In this document: one piece after another, positions 8,324 to 16,989 of the stretch | Layout of the letters: each line of letters opens with the position of its first letter | Numbering within the stretch: position 1 is the stretch's first letter | DNA from: Paenibacillus sp. RUD330 | GTDB lineage: Bacteria; Bacillota; Bacilli; Paenibacillales; Paenibacillaceae | DNA length: 64,000 bases | NCBI RefSeq assembly: GCF_002243345.2 | Contig: NZ_CP022655.2 | Location: 523,001 to 587,000 of the forward strand | Direction of reading: 5' to 3' | Program-made: the position numbers and the translations under genes | The notes under the pieces: model-generated | Databases searched by the model: none | Seen by the model: only the letters and a program-made list of their open reading frames with translations | What the model was told of the DNA's origin: nothing

Positions 8324-8880
8324 CAGGATTTCCTCCCTTTCATGATTCGGGTATTCAATTGAAGATACTTCAGCGTCAGGCTCATGAAGCTGCGGGTCAG
8401 CTTGTAGGTGCCGGCGCCGGAGAGCAGTCCGAGCGAGAGCAGGACCATGGCGGCGGAGATCGCTTGCGGCCCGGTCAGCGCGTCGCCGAACCAGCCTTCA
8501 TAGAGGACGGGGACGACGGAGACCACGAGAGAGGCCGATACCGCCCAGAACGCGAACAGAACTCCAAGCAGGCCGAAATAGGGGCCGAGGACGAAGACCA
8601 GATTGAAGAAGCCGATGCCGACGGCGGCAAATACGGCTCTGGAAACGGAGGGCAGGCTGCCGCCCTTGCTTTCCGCTTCGGCTACCCGGTATCCGAGCAG
8701 CAGCTCCTTGGCGACCAGCCTCGGATCTCCGAGCTCGGAGGCGGCTTCCTCCTCGAGGCGTCCGTGCTCGGCCGCCATCCGGAAATGCTCCTCGTAGTCG
8801 TACATCCACTCCTTGCGGGTGCGCTCCGGAACCGGAGACAGCAGATTCCACAATTGCTGAAGATATTGCTCTCTGTTCAT
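8323..8880 (-). CDS. DUF1700 (HAAS-type) membrane protein
   Basis: The first 70 residues are the soluble DUF1700 domain: MNREQYLQQLWNLLSPVPE, then the MYDYEEHF and LGDPRLVAKELLLGYR motifs. About four hydrophobic segments follow (residues 85-165), ending in a short basic tail MKGRKS. Proteins of this family are usually encoded beside a PadR regulator and are thought to be signalling partners of it, but no ligand is known. The gene overlaps padR by four bases (ATGA) at its start and the DUF4097 gene at its end, so the three proteins are translationally coupled. Confidence 0.85.
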   Translation of the reverse strand: MNREQYLQQLWNLLSPVPERTRKEWMYDYEEHFRMAAEHGRLEEEAASELGDPRLVAKELLLGYRVAEAESKGGSLPSVSRAVFAAVGIGFFNLVFVLGPYFGLLGVLFAFWAVSASLVVSVVPVLYEGWFGDALTGPQAISAAMVLLSLGLLSGAGTYKLTRSFMSLTLKYLQLNTRIMKGRKS

Positions 8881-9197
8881 CGCTCGACACCTTCCTTGAT
8901 CAATTCATCCACCGCGATCGAGAATGACCGCCATTCGCTGATGAGAGACATGAGATGGGAATGTCCCTGCGGGGTCAGCTTGTAGTACTTGCGGGGAGGG
9001 CCCTCCGTCGACTCCTGGAGATAGGTCGTGAAGTAGCCTTCCTGCGTCAGGCGGTTGAGCAGCGGATAGACGCTTCCGACCGCGACCTCGAACTTCGCGG
9101 ACATCGCGACGGCGAGCTCGTAGCCGTAGCGGTCCTCCCATGCCGTAAGCGCAAGCACGCATAGATCCAGCACGCCTTTCTTGAACTGTACATTCAT
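8877..9197 (-). CDS. PadR-family transcriptional regulator
   Basis: A 106-residue winged-helix protein of the short PadR type. The N-terminus FKKGVLDLCVLALTAWEDRYGYELA, the recognition region AVGSVYPLLNRLTQEGYF and the wing GPPRKYYKLTPQGHSHL are all present, followed by a short C-terminal dimerisation helix. PadR proteins usually repress their own operon. Here the operon is padR-DUF1700-DUF4097 and the promoter at 9276-9304 lies about 80 bases upstream. AT-rich dyad sequence between promoter and gene (ACTAT near 9214 paired with ATAGT near 9245) is a candidate operator. Confidence 0.9.
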   Translation of the reverse strand: MNVQFKKGVLDLCVLALTAWEDRYGYELAVAMSAKFEVAVGSVYPLLNRLTQEGYFTTYLQESTEGPPRKYYKLTPQGHSHLMSLISEWRSFSIAVDELIKEGVER

Positions 9198-9275
9198 ATG
9201 CGCTGCTCCTAACTATAATAAGGTATTCGTTAATGTAGAATAGTTGGCTGTGAAGAATACCGTCCCGTTGGCTAT

Positions 9276-9304
9276 ACTATACCACTCACTATTCTGCTTT
9301 GCAA
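9276..9304 (-). promoter_or_regulatory. Sigma-A promoter of the PadR operon
   Basis: On the minus strand TTGCAA (9304-9299) is separated by exactly 17 bases from TATAGT (9281-9276). It lies upstream of padR in a locally AT-rich stretch. Confidence 0.7.
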
Positions 9305-9504
9305 TATAGCTTTGGAAATATTGGCAAATGCCTAGAGGGAGGGGGGCGAGCTCGTGAACGCAAATTGCGAGGCTGCCGCTGCTCTTGGATGCCTTTAGGA
9401 TAGATGCCTTTGCACATCGGAAGCTGTCTCGACGACTCGCGGCAGCCGGTTCAGACAAGGCGGGCCGGCCGAAGGGCACTTCCTTTGGCAGATCGAAAAG
9501 CTCG

Positions 9505-9606
9505 GCCCCGTCTTCGCTGCGGACGTGGATGAAGCGGATCGGAGTGCCGTCGATCCCGGCCGTGAATGGGGAGAGGCGGTTCAACCGGGCTTCCTGCGCT
9601 TTCTGA
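9505..9606 (-). pseudogene. Remnant of an epoxide hydrolase N-terminal domain
   Basis: The minus-strand translation QEARLNRLSPFTAGIDGTPI followed by RFIHVRSEDG matches, from memory, the strongly conserved stretch of the epoxide hydrolase N-terminal domain (EHN) that precedes the alpha/beta-hydrolase core. Upstream the frame runs into a TAG within 15 bases, and downstream the expected HGWPGS motif is missing. It is therefore an isolated decayed fragment, probably left after deletion of the rest of the gene. The remaining sequence between 9305 and 9715 shows no convincing gene. Confidence 0.5.
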
Positions 9607-9715
9607 GGAATATGAAGCTAGAACGGAGCAATGGCTTTGCCAGCTTGCGAAGCGGATGCTGGATTCATGGACATGGCCTCCCGATAGGTTGGTTCGGCTG
9701 CTGAATCCATCCCAA

Positions 9716-9753
9716 CCCCATCGCCCTGACAGCCTTATGTCAGGGTGATGGGG
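9716..9753. other. Strong 16-bp hairpin upstream of the sugar ABC operon
   Basis: The arms 9716-9731 and 9738-9753 are complementary along all 16 positions with one G-U pair and a 6-base loop. No T-run follows on either strand, so it is not a standard terminator. It lies about 100 bases before the promoter at 9855. Confidence 0.6.
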
Positions 9754-9854
9754 AGGAGAAAATGATCGTTGGAGAAGATGGCTCCATCCTAAAAATGGAT
9801 TTCTTTATATTCAAAACCTTGAAAAAGCAAACCTCACACCTTGAGGATGCCTCA

Positions 9855-9883
9855 TTGTTGAAAACGATTTCTTAGCGGATAAT
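9855..9883 (+). promoter_or_regulatory. Sigma-A promoter with overlapping CcpA (cre) site
   Basis: TTGTTG (9855-9860) and GATAAT (9878-9883) are 17 bases apart. TGAAAACGATTTCT (9859-9872) matches the cre consensus TGWAANCGNTNWCA at 13 of 14 positions and sits on the -35/spacer region, as expected for catabolite repression of the sugar importer that follows. Confidence 0.65.
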
Positions 9884-9916
9884 TCGACTATAAACTTTGC
9901 AAGGGGGACACAACAG

Positions 9917-11308
9917 GTGGAAAACCAAGTAAAGAAAAACCACGCAATCAAAAAAACGGTCAGCGTCCTGACCATCGGCGCGCTTGCAGTCGGCCTCGCA
10001 GCCTGCGGCAGCAGCAACGACAATAACGGGGGCAATTCCGGAGGCGCGAATACGGCGGCCAACACGGGGTCGAGCACGAATACCGGAGGCGCATCGACGG
10101 ATTCCGGCAAGAAAGTCACGATCACATTCCAGAACATTTATCCGGACGCGACTTCCCCGGCCAACAAGCTGCTGAAGGAGCTCGTCGCCCAATACGAATC
10201 CGAGCATCCGAACATCAAGATCGAGCTGGATTCGCTCAATACCGACCAGCAGAAGCTGAAGCTGAAAACGCAGGCCGGCAACAAAGAGATTCCGGACATC
10301 ACGATCGTGAACCCGGCCGCTCAGATGAAGCCCTACGTGGACGCCAAGCTCCTCGCTCCGCTCAACGACATGCTGGATCAGAACGGCCTGAAGGACACCT
10401 TCCAAAAAGGCCTGCTCGATTACTACAGCTTCGACGGCAACACGTACGCGCTTCCTGACGGCAACAACATCGAAGTCGTCTACTACAACAAAGACCTGTT
10501 CACTCAAGCCGGCATCAGCGACGTTCCGAAAACGTTCGACGAGCTGATCGCCGACGTGAAGGCGCTCAAGGCCAAAGGCATCACGCCGATCGCCATCGGC
10601 GAGAAGGACACCTGGACCGGCTCGTTCCTGTTCATGAACATCCTGCTCCGCACGAACGGCGGTCCTGGCTTCCTGCAGGACGTCATGGACGGCAAGAAGG
10701 ACTTCAACGATCCGGCGTTCACGGAAGCGGTCGACGCCTTCCAGGAGCTGGTTCAAGCCGGCGCGTTCCCTGAAGGCGCGACGTCCATCGACGCCAATGC
10801 GGGCGGCAACATCTTCAAAACCGGCAAAGCGGCCATGTTCATCATCGGCTCGTGGGAAACGGGCAACATCGACGCTTCCTCGGTAGCAGGTAAAGTCGGA
10901 GCCTTCACGTTCCCGACCGTAAAAGGCAAAGGCGACCTGAACCAGTTCATGCTGGCTCCTGGATCCGGCTTCGCGATCTCGGCGAACAGCAAGCATCTGC
11001 AAGAAACGAAGGATTTCCTGAACTTCTTCATGACGGAGTTCCCGAAAAAGAAATTCGAGCTTAAAGACGCTGTCGGCGTAGGCCAAGTGGTCGAAGGCGA
11101 CTTCAAGGCGGCAGGCTACTCGGATCTGGCCATCAACATCCTGGATCTGTTCAAGAACGTCAGCGGCGGAGACCTCGCCTTCGACAACACGATGAACCCA
11201 GCGGTCGCGCAAGCGCATCTGAGCAGTATCCAGAACCTGTTCGTGCAGAAGGTTGATTCCAAGCAAGTGGCGAAAGAACACCAGGACGCATTCGTTGCCA
11301 ACAAGTAA
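9917..11308 (+). CDS. Sugar ABC transporter substrate-binding lipoprotein (CUT1 family)
   Basis: A 463-residue extracellular binding protein. The signal peptide ends in a lipobox (VGLAAC, Cys about residue 31), followed by an Asn/Gly/Ser-rich linker, so the mature protein is tethered to the outer face of the membrane. The mature part has family-1 binding-protein features: LLKELVAQYESEHPNIKIEL, PDITIVNPA, VVYYNKDLFTQAGI and GKAAMFIIGSWETGNI. The substrate is not deducible beyond an oligosaccharide. The start is the GTG at 9917 with AAGGGGG ten bases upstream. Two permeases and a kinase/regulator pair follow; no ATPase gene is present. Confidence 0.9.
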   Translation: MENQVKKNHAIKKTVSVLTIGALAVGLAACGSSNDNNGGNSGGANTAANTGSSTNTGGASTDSGKKVTITFQNIYPDATSPANKLLKELVAQYESEHPNIKIELDSLNTDQQKLKLKTQAGNKEIPDITIVNPAAQMKPYVDAKLLAPLNDMLDQNGLKDTFQKGLLDYYSFDGNTYALPDGNNIEVVYYNKDLFTQAGISDVPKTFDELIADVKALKAKGITPIAIGEKDTWTGSFLFMNILLRTNGGPGFLQDVMDGKKDFNDPAFTEAVDAFQELVQAGAFPEGATSIDANAGGNIFKTGKAAMFIIGSWETGNIDASSVAGKVGAFTFPTVKGKGDLNQFMLAPGSGFAISANSKHLQETKDFLNFFMTEFPKKKFELKDAVGVGQVVEGDFKAAGYSDLAINILDLFKNVSGGDLAFDNTMNPAVAQAHLSSIQNLFVQKVDSKQVAKEHQDAFVANK

Positions 11309-11355
11309 GCGATAGCAAGGCGCATGCCGGCGCCAGAAGCCGGATTGAGATTGGC

Positions 11356-11391
11356 GGCAAGGGCGGACTCCGGCATGGAGCCGCCCTTGCC
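11356..11391 (+). other. Intercistronic hairpin between binding protein and permeases
   Basis: A perfect 11-bp stem (GGCAAGGGCGG at 11356-11366 with CCGCCCTTGCC at 11381-11391) lacks a T-run. Such hairpins commonly protect the abundant binding-protein transcript or partly attenuate the downstream genes. Confidence 0.65.
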
Positions 11392-11429
11392 CCGCTCCAT
11401 GCGATAGAGAACGGAGGAGTTGAAGAACC

Positions 11430-12323
11430 ATGAATGTGCTCAAGGTCCCCAAGCTTACGATTGCCGTGTTCGTTCTGCCTTGCTTGCTGCTGTATGTCAG
11501 CATGGTGTTCGTGCCGATCCTGTTTTCCGTCTACAACAGCACGTTCCAGTGGGACGGCCTTTCCTCGGTGAAGGAATTCGTCGGACTGGAAAACTACCGA
11601 AACATCCTGCTTAACGATCCTTACTTCTGGCCTGCCGTCCGGCGCACGCTCATGTACGCCGTCTTCTCCATGGTGGAGATTCCGGTCTGCCTGCTCTTCG
11701 CAATTCTGATCAACCGCTACGTCCGCAAGGGCAATACGCTCGTATCCATCTACTTCATGCCGGTCATCCTCTCGGTCGTCATCATCGGCCAGCTGTGGAA
11801 GACGATCTACAATCCGCTCGACATGGGCGGCATGATCAACGGCGTGCTGCATTTCCTCGGCATGGACTCGTCCATGAAGGCATGGCTGAGCTCGCCCAAG
11901 TTCGCGATGTACTGCCTTTATATCGTTTCGCTCTGGCAATACTTCGGCTACCATCTGCTCATCCAGTTCACCGGGGTGCAGAATATTCCGGCCGATATTT
12001 ACGAGGCTGCCCGGATCGACGGCGCCGAAGGCTTCAAGGCCGACCGCTACATCACGCTTCCGCTGATCGTGCCGGTGTTCAAGATTTCCATCGTGCTGGC
12101 CTTCATCGGATCGCTTCAGGCCTTCGATCTCATCATGGTCATGACGGGCGGAGGTCCGGCCCATGCGACGGACGTCATCTCGACGCTCATGTACAACAAC
12201 ACGTTCATGTCCAACAAATACGGCTACGGCAGCGCGCTGGCCATCGTTCTGGTCATCATCTGCCTGGTGTTCACGGTGTTCATCAACACGATTTTCAAAC
12301 GCGTAGAGAATAAGGTAAGCTAA
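11430..12323 (+). CDS. Sugar ABC transporter permease, MalF/UgpA type
   Basis: The first inner-membrane subunit of the CUT1 importer, 297 residues with six predicted membrane spans. The short N-terminal leader (VPKLTIAVFVLPCLLLYVSM) is followed by LENYRNILLNDPYFWPAVRRTLMY. The cytoplasmic coupling loop EAARIDGAEGFKADRYITLP (about 190-209) is the EAA motif that contacts the ATPase. The ATG at 11430 has GGAGGAG upstream. It is 16 bases from the next permease gene, which forms the heterodimer with it. Confidence 0.93.
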   Translation: MNVLKVPKLTIAVFVLPCLLLYVSMVFVPILFSVYNSTFQWDGLSSVKEFVGLENYRNILLNDPYFWPAVRRTLMYAVFSMVEIPVCLLFAILINRYVRKGNTLVSIYFMPVILSVVIIGQLWKTIYNPLDMGGMINGVLHFLGMDSSMKAWLSSPKFAMYCLYIVSLWQYFGYHLLIQFTGVQNIPADIYEAARIDGAEGFKADRYITLPLIVPVFKISIVLAFIGSLQAFDLIMVMTGGGPAHATDVISTLMYNNTFMSNKYGYGSALAIVLVIICLVFTVFINTIFKRVENKVS

Positions 12324-12339
12324 GGGAGGAAAAACATCC

Positions 12340-13167
12340 ATGTCCGCAATCAAGAAATGGATCGTCTATCTTCTCCTGGCGATCCTTGTCGTAACCCAGC
12401 TGTACCCGCTGCTCTGGCTCGTCCTGTACTCGTTCAAGACCAATGAAGAGATTCTGGGCGGGAGCTTTTTCGCCCTTCCTCAGAATCCCCGCTTCGCGAA
12501 CTATACGGAAGCGTTCGAGGCAGGCAATTATCTTCGCTATCTCGCGAACAGCGTCATCGTCACGGTCGTCACGATGGTATGCGTCATCGTGCTGGCCAGC
12601 ATGGTCGCTTACGCCATTTCCCGGTTCCGCTGGAAGCTGGCGCCTGTCGCGCTCATCATCTTCATGCTGGGCCTGATGATTCCGATGCAGGCGACCCTGC
12701 TGCCGCTGATGACGATCTTCAAGGGCATTCCGTTCTTGAAAAACACGCTCGGCATGCTTATTCTGCCTTATATCGCCTTCCAGACGCCGGTCGCGGTATT
12801 CATCCTGAGCGGCTTCATGAAAGGCATTCCGCATGAGATCGAGGAATCGGCATTCATGGACGGAGCGAGCGTCTACCGGATCTTCCGCAGCATCATCCTG
12901 CCGATCTCCGTTCCTCCGATCATGACGGTGTGTATCCTTACCTTCATCAATATCTGGAACGAATACATCCTGGCGGCGACATTCATCTCCAAGGAAAGCC
13001 TCAAGACGCTTCCTTTCGGCGTCAACAGCTTCGTCAGCCAATATGCCGTCAACTACGGCAATATCGGAGCGTTCCTCGTCATGGGCGCGATTCCGGTCAT
13101 CCTGATCTACTTCATCCTCTCCGAGAGAATCACGAAGGGCATGGTGGCAGGCGCGGTCAAAGGGTAA
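12340..13167 (+). CDS. Sugar ABC transporter permease, MalG type
   Basis: The second CUT1 permease, 275 residues and six spans. Typical features are the N-terminal span, WLVLYSFKTNEEIL, the gap FANYTEAFEAGNYLRYLANS, and the coupling loop IEESAFMDGASVYRIFRSII with the conserved Gly. It ends in ERITKGMVAGAVKG, as most members do. The ribosome site is GGGAGG ahead of the ATG at 12340. A terminator follows before the kinase gene, so the regulators may be made at a lower level. Confidence 0.93.
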   Translation: MSAIKKWIVYLLLAILVVTQLYPLLWLVLYSFKTNEEILGGSFFALPQNPRFANYTEAFEAGNYLRYLANSVIVTVVTMVCVIVLASMVAYAISRFRWKLAPVALIIFMLGLMIPMQATLLPLMTIFKGIPFLKNTLGMLILPYIAFQTPVAVFILSGFMKGIPHEIEESAFMDGASVYRIFRSIILPISVPPIMTVCILTFINIWNEYILAATFISKESLKTLPFGVNSFVSQYAVNYGNIGAFLVMGAIPVILIYFILSERITKGMVAGAVKG

Positions 13168-13299
13168 GGGCATGCTGCTCGGCTTCGGCCGAAATGCCGC
13201 TGCGCATCGACAGCAAGAGCATCTGCGCATCAACGGGGAAGCCCGGCAGAGCACAGCTGGACGAAATAGATAAAAGCCGCCTAGAAAGCGGCGCGACAA

Positions 13300-13340
13300 C
13301 CCCGTCCGTGAAACCGCTCACGGACGGGGATTTGTCATTA
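13300..13340 (+). terminator. Terminator or attenuator between importer and kinase genes
   Basis: CCCCGTCCGTGA (13300-13311) pairs perfectly with TCACGGACGGGG (13318-13329) around a six-base loop and is followed by a weak T-rich tail (ATTTGTCATT). Confidence 0.7.
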
Positions 13341-13363
13341 AAAACAGGAAGGGGTCATGCAGC

Positions 13364-15184
13364 TTGAAGCGGCGAGGAAGCAATTCATTTCAAACCTGGC
13401 TGTTCATCGTGCTGCTCAGCTGCATGACAGGCATGGTGATCATCGTCAGCCTGCTGTTCTACAACCGGACGACAGAACAGCTGAGGGCGAAGATCCACGA
13501 TCTCTCCAGCAAAAACGTAGCCCAGACGATCGGCCTGTTCGATCTCGTCGACAAAGGCTTCGACAGCCTGTCCAAGTCGATCAGCAACAACTTTGACCTC
13601 GTCCGCCTGCTGACCAGCCATCCGACCGAGCCTCAAGAGCAGTTCGCGAATGAGAGGGCGATCACGAACATCATCGGAACGAACTTTTTTTCCCGCGACG
13701 ACCTGATCGGCATCCATGTCATGACGAATCAAAAGCGCATCTACAACTATGGGAACTATATCAACGAGGTCAAGCCGGGTTACGACAAGACCGGCTGGTA
13801 CAAAAGCATCGTCGACGAAGGCGGGAAAATCGTCTGGCTGGGCCTGTTTCCAACGTCCGTCATCGATGAGAACGAAACCCGTCCCGTTCTGGCCTTCGGA
13901 CGGCAGCTGTATGATCTCGACGTGCACAAGCCGATCGGAGTCGTACTCTACGAGACAAGCCCGGCGCCGATTCTGAAGGCGCTTGAGAATCTCAAGCTCA
14001 GCTCCAACAGCAAAGTCTATCTGCTCGACGAGCGGGGCAGTCTCGTCAGCGCTACGGACGGCTCGGAGGATCTGCCGGCATTCGCCGATGTCCGCCGGCC
14101 GGAATCCGTCGGAGAGACCCAGGTATACAGCCGGGACGGCCGGCTCGTCGTCACGTCGAGCCTTCCGTTCGCCGACTGGACGGCCGTCACGGTAACGCCG
14201 GAGAAGGATCTGAACGTCGAGCTGGTTGAGATGCGACGGTATTTGTTTATCGTCGGGCTGATCCTCATTCTGGTATCCATCATCGTGGCGACCATTCTGT
14301 CCAACACGATCTCCTCGCCGCTCAAGCGGGTCATCCGCGAGATGAAAAAGGTCGAGCTGGGCAACTTCCAAGGACAGGTCCAAGTCCGGAGCTACCGGGA
14401 AATCAATTCGCTGGCCGGCTCCTTCAATGAAATGGTGCGGCAGATCGATCAGCTCGTCGAGCGGGTGAAGATCAGCTCGATGAGCGAGAAGAACGCGGAG
14501 CTGCTGGCGCTCCAGTCCCAGGTCAATCCCCATTTCCTGTACAATACGCTGGACATGATCTATTGGATGCTCGACGAGAAGGAAGAGGATCATCTCGGCG
14601 AGGTCGTGCTGTCCCTCTCCCGCATGTTCCGCTACAGCAGCCATTGGGAGCAGGGCGCGCTGGTGACGCTGGGCGAGGAGCTGGAGCAGATCCGCGATTA
14701 TCTGACCATCATTACGATCCGGCTCGAGGGGAGAGTCTCGGTGAACATGGAGGTTCCGCCCGAATATCTTTCGGTTCCGCTGCCGAAAATGACGCTGCAG
14801 CCGATCATCGAGAATGCCGTCAAGCACGGGCTTGAGCCGCTTGGCGGCGAAGGATGCCTCGTCATCACCGCCGGCAGCCAGGGGGCGCGACTGACGATTA
14901 CGGTGAAGGATAACGGAGTCGGGATGGATGCGGCCGCGCTGGCCATGCTCAGAGCCTCTCTCGACAGCGAGATCAACGCGCCGGGAGGCGTCCTGGAGCC
15001 GGGAATCAAGCGCAAGGGCGGCATAGGCCTGCCGAACGTGCACCGCCGCCTGATCCACACATTCGGACCGGAATATGGACTGCGCCTGAGCAGCGAGAGA
15101 GACGGGGGAACGACGGCGTCCATCACGCTCCCGCTTCCGCCGCGCCAGACGCCGGTTATTCCGCTGCCGAAGAAGGAGGAGTGA
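13364..15184 (+). CDS. YesM-type sensor histidine kinase
   Basis: A 606-residue membrane kinase. Two spans (about residues 10-30 and 285-308) enclose an extracellular sensor of about 250 residues (dCache-like by size). A HAMP linker follows, then the His-kinase domain with QSQVNPHFLYNTLDM (phospho-His about 390), and an ATPase domain with PIIENAVKHGL and VKDNGVGMD. The start appears to be TTG at 13364, nine bases after AGGAAGGGG; the nearby ATG at 13357 is out of frame. The partner response regulator begins three bases after the stop. Position next to the importer suggests it senses the imported sugar, perhaps through the binding protein. Confidence 0.92.
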   Translation: MKRRGSNSFQTWLFIVLLSCMTGMVIIVSLLFYNRTTEQLRAKIHDLSSKNVAQTIGLFDLVDKGFDSLSKSISNNFDLVRLLTSHPTEPQEQFANERAITNIIGTNFFSRDDLIGIHVMTNQKRIYNYGNYINEVKPGYDKTGWYKSIVDEGGKIVWLGLFPTSVIDENETRPVLAFGRQLYDLDVHKPIGVVLYETSPAPILKALENLKLSSNSKVYLLDERGSLVSATDGSEDLPAFADVRRPESVGETQVYSRDGRLVVTSSLPFADWTAVTVTPEKDLNVELVEMRRYLFIVGLILILVSIIVATILSNTISSPLKRVIREMKKVELGNFQGQVQVRSYREINSLAGSFNEMVRQIDQLVERVKISSMSEKNAELLALQSQVNPHFLYNTLDMIYWMLDEKEEDHLGEVVLSLSRMFRYSSHWEQGALVTLGEELEQIRDYLTIITIRLEGRVSVNMEVPPEYLSVPLPKMTLQPIIENAVKHGLEPLGGEGCLVITAGSQGARLTITVKDNGVGMDAAALAMLRASLDSEINAPGGVLEPGIKRKGGIGLPNVHRRLIHTFGPEYGLRLSSERDGGTTASITLPLPPRQTPVIPLPKKEE

Positions 15185-15187
15185 TTC

Positions 15188-16387
15188 ATGCATATTCTGG
15201 TCGCCGACGATGAAAGCATCATCCGGACAGGGGTGAGAAGGACGCTGGAGCAGGCCCGCCCTGGATATACGATCCACTTGGCCGATTCCGCCGATCAAGC
15301 GGCGAAGCTGCTTACGGAGCATCCCATCGATATCGTGCTGACGGACATCCTCATGCCCGGCATGAACGGTCTGGAGTTCATGCAGCTGTCGAGAGCGAAG
15401 CATCCCGGAATCAAATGGGTCGTCATCTCGGCTCATTCGGAATTCTCCTATGCCCAGAAAGCGGTGCAGCTGGGGGCGAAGGACTATCTGTTGAAGCCGA
15501 TCGGGAAAAAGCGGCTCGTCGAGCTTCTGGAAGAGCTGGAGGCGGAGCTGGGCCGGGAGCAATCGGAGGTCAAGCAAAACGAGCTGCTGCGGACGAATCT
15601 GAAATACTTGCGTGAAGGGATGTTCCAACGGCTGGCTGCCGGCCATGATATCGGAAACCTGGACATCGGGCCGCTCATGGACCGGTATCCGGAATTCCAT
15701 CTCGTCGTCGTCCGCTTGGAGGCGGGCAGCCGCGATGCGGGGCTGGAGCATTTCATCGTGGACAATGTGTTCTCCGAGCTGATCGGCCGGTACGGCGAAG
15801 GCTTCGTCGTCAGCTACGACCGGCTGACGCTGATCGGTCTCGCTTCCGTAGAGACCGAGGACGCGTTCGCCCAGCTGATCGCTTCGCTGCGGGGATATTT
15901 GGGCCATTATCTGAAGCTTCCTTTCCGCATAGCAAGCAGCGGCCTCATGAAGGAGATCCGCTCCGTCCCGGACACGATCATGAAGCTTGCCCGCCAGGCA
16001 TCGCATGCCGCGGCCGGACAGGAGGAGGCGGTCCGGATCAAGGGAGGCAGCGACAACAAGGCGATTGAAGTCGCGCTCCAGTATATTGAGGCGCATTATA
16101 AGGAAGAAACTCTTTCGCTCGAGCGGATCGCTTCCGTCGTGTATCTCAATCCGGTCTACTTCAGCCAGTTGTTCAAGCAGAAGACCGGGCAGGGCTTCAA
16201 GGATTACATCATCGGACTGAGGCTGGAGGAAGCCAAGCTGCTGCTGCGGGAGTCGGATCTGAAGCTCGCGGATATCGCGGAGCGGATCGGGTATCAGGAC
16301 ATGAGGCATTTCACGCAGGTGTTCCGCAAGAGATTCATGCAGACGCCGACGGAATACCGGACCCGCAAGAAGCTGGAACAGCGTTGA
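15188..16387 (+). CDS. YesN-type response regulator, AraC family
   Basis: The N-terminal receiver domain has the acidic pocket DDE (residues 7-9) and the phosphorylation site in DIVLTDILMPGMNG (Asp about 53), with the conserved Lys in YLLKPI. A central linker of about 150 residues is followed by two AraC helix-turn-helix units: TLSLERIASVVYLNPVYFSQ and LKLADIAERIGYQDMRHFTQ. At 399 residues it is shorter than many YesN proteins because the linker is small. It very probably activates the importer operon at 9855 in response to the kinase. Confidence 0.92.
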   Translation: MHILVADDESIIRTGVRRTLEQARPGYTIHLADSADQAAKLLTEHPIDIVLTDILMPGMNGLEFMQLSRAKHPGIKWVVISAHSEFSYAQKAVQLGAKDYLLKPIGKKRLVELLEELEAELGREQSEVKQNELLRTNLKYLREGMFQRLAAGHDIGNLDIGPLMDRYPEFHLVVVRLEAGSRDAGLEHFIVDNVFSELIGRYGEGFVVSYDRLTLIGLASVETEDAFAQLIASLRGYLGHYLKLPFRIASSGLMKEIRSVPDTIMKLARQASHAAAGQEEAVRIKGGSDNKAIEVALQYIEAHYKEETLSLERIASVVYLNPVYFSQLFKQKTGQGFKDYIIGLRLEEAKLLLRESDLKLADIAERIGYQDMRHFTQVFRKRFMQTPTEYRTRKKLEQR

Positions 16388-16410
16388 CTGTTCATAGCTG
16401 ACATGGACGT

Positions 16411-16461
16411 GGCACCTAATTAGGCTTCCCGCCTCTTCAAGAGGTTCGGGGTGCCTATTTA
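16411..16461 (+). terminator. Probable terminator after the response regulator gene
   Basis: GGCACC (16411-16416) and GGTGCC (16450-16455) enclose a smaller CCTCTT/AAGAGG hairpin, followed by ATTTATG. The stem is imperfect. The sequence from 16462 to 16915 is AT-rich and non-coding, with no further structure that I can name. Confidence 0.4.
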
Positions 16462-16915
16462 TGTCAAAGGCGAATCGGGATCTGGAAGGAAGTGTTGGAA
16501 ACGGCAATCCTTCCGGGGAACCATGTATATAGAAGGGAAGACAGGTGAGAATAGGACGGTGGCGGGATTGGAAACGGCCGAGGGGCTCTATCGGGACTGC
16601 TGCCGGCTGGTTGGGATGAGGTCGTTTGCCTGCTGTGCATGCCTGAGAAAAAGAGGGGAAGTTTTAAATAAAGATGAGAAATGATAAATAAACATGCAAA
16701 TTGATTTGCTTAGAGATTGTAAAGAATAGGGCAAGTTTTCCGATAAATCATTTAATCCTTTGTGGCTCCTATGAATAATACTTTATCAAATAATTGCGTT
16801 AATTGAATGAAGCGTCAGTGTGATGAAATTAACATTGAATAATTATAAGTGTAAAAAATTGAGAATTCTGTTTGAGGCGCGAATAAATTTATCGGCCGAA
16901 AGAAAATAATGCAAG

Positions 16916-16944
16916 TTGTTATTCTTACTATGTAATAGTATAAT
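16916..16944 (+). promoter_or_regulatory. Sigma-A promoter of the opp operon
   Basis: TTGTTA (16916-16921), 17-base spacer, then a perfect TATAAT (16939-16944), about 45 bases before the oppA start and inside an AT-rich leader. Confidence 0.8.
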
Positions 16945-16989
16945 TCATTTATGCTATTCAACCATTAATGTGAGGGGCGTGTAAGGTTA

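Noticed and set aside
9212..9245. Promoter reading toward the sugar operon
   Set aside because: The AT-rich words there fit the PadR operator/leader on the minus strand better; the operon has its own promoter at 9855.
13385..16507. A 1040-codon open frame on the minus strand
   Set aside because: It is the antisense shadow of the kinase and response regulator genes in GC-rich DNA; the plus-strand genes have complete conserved domains.
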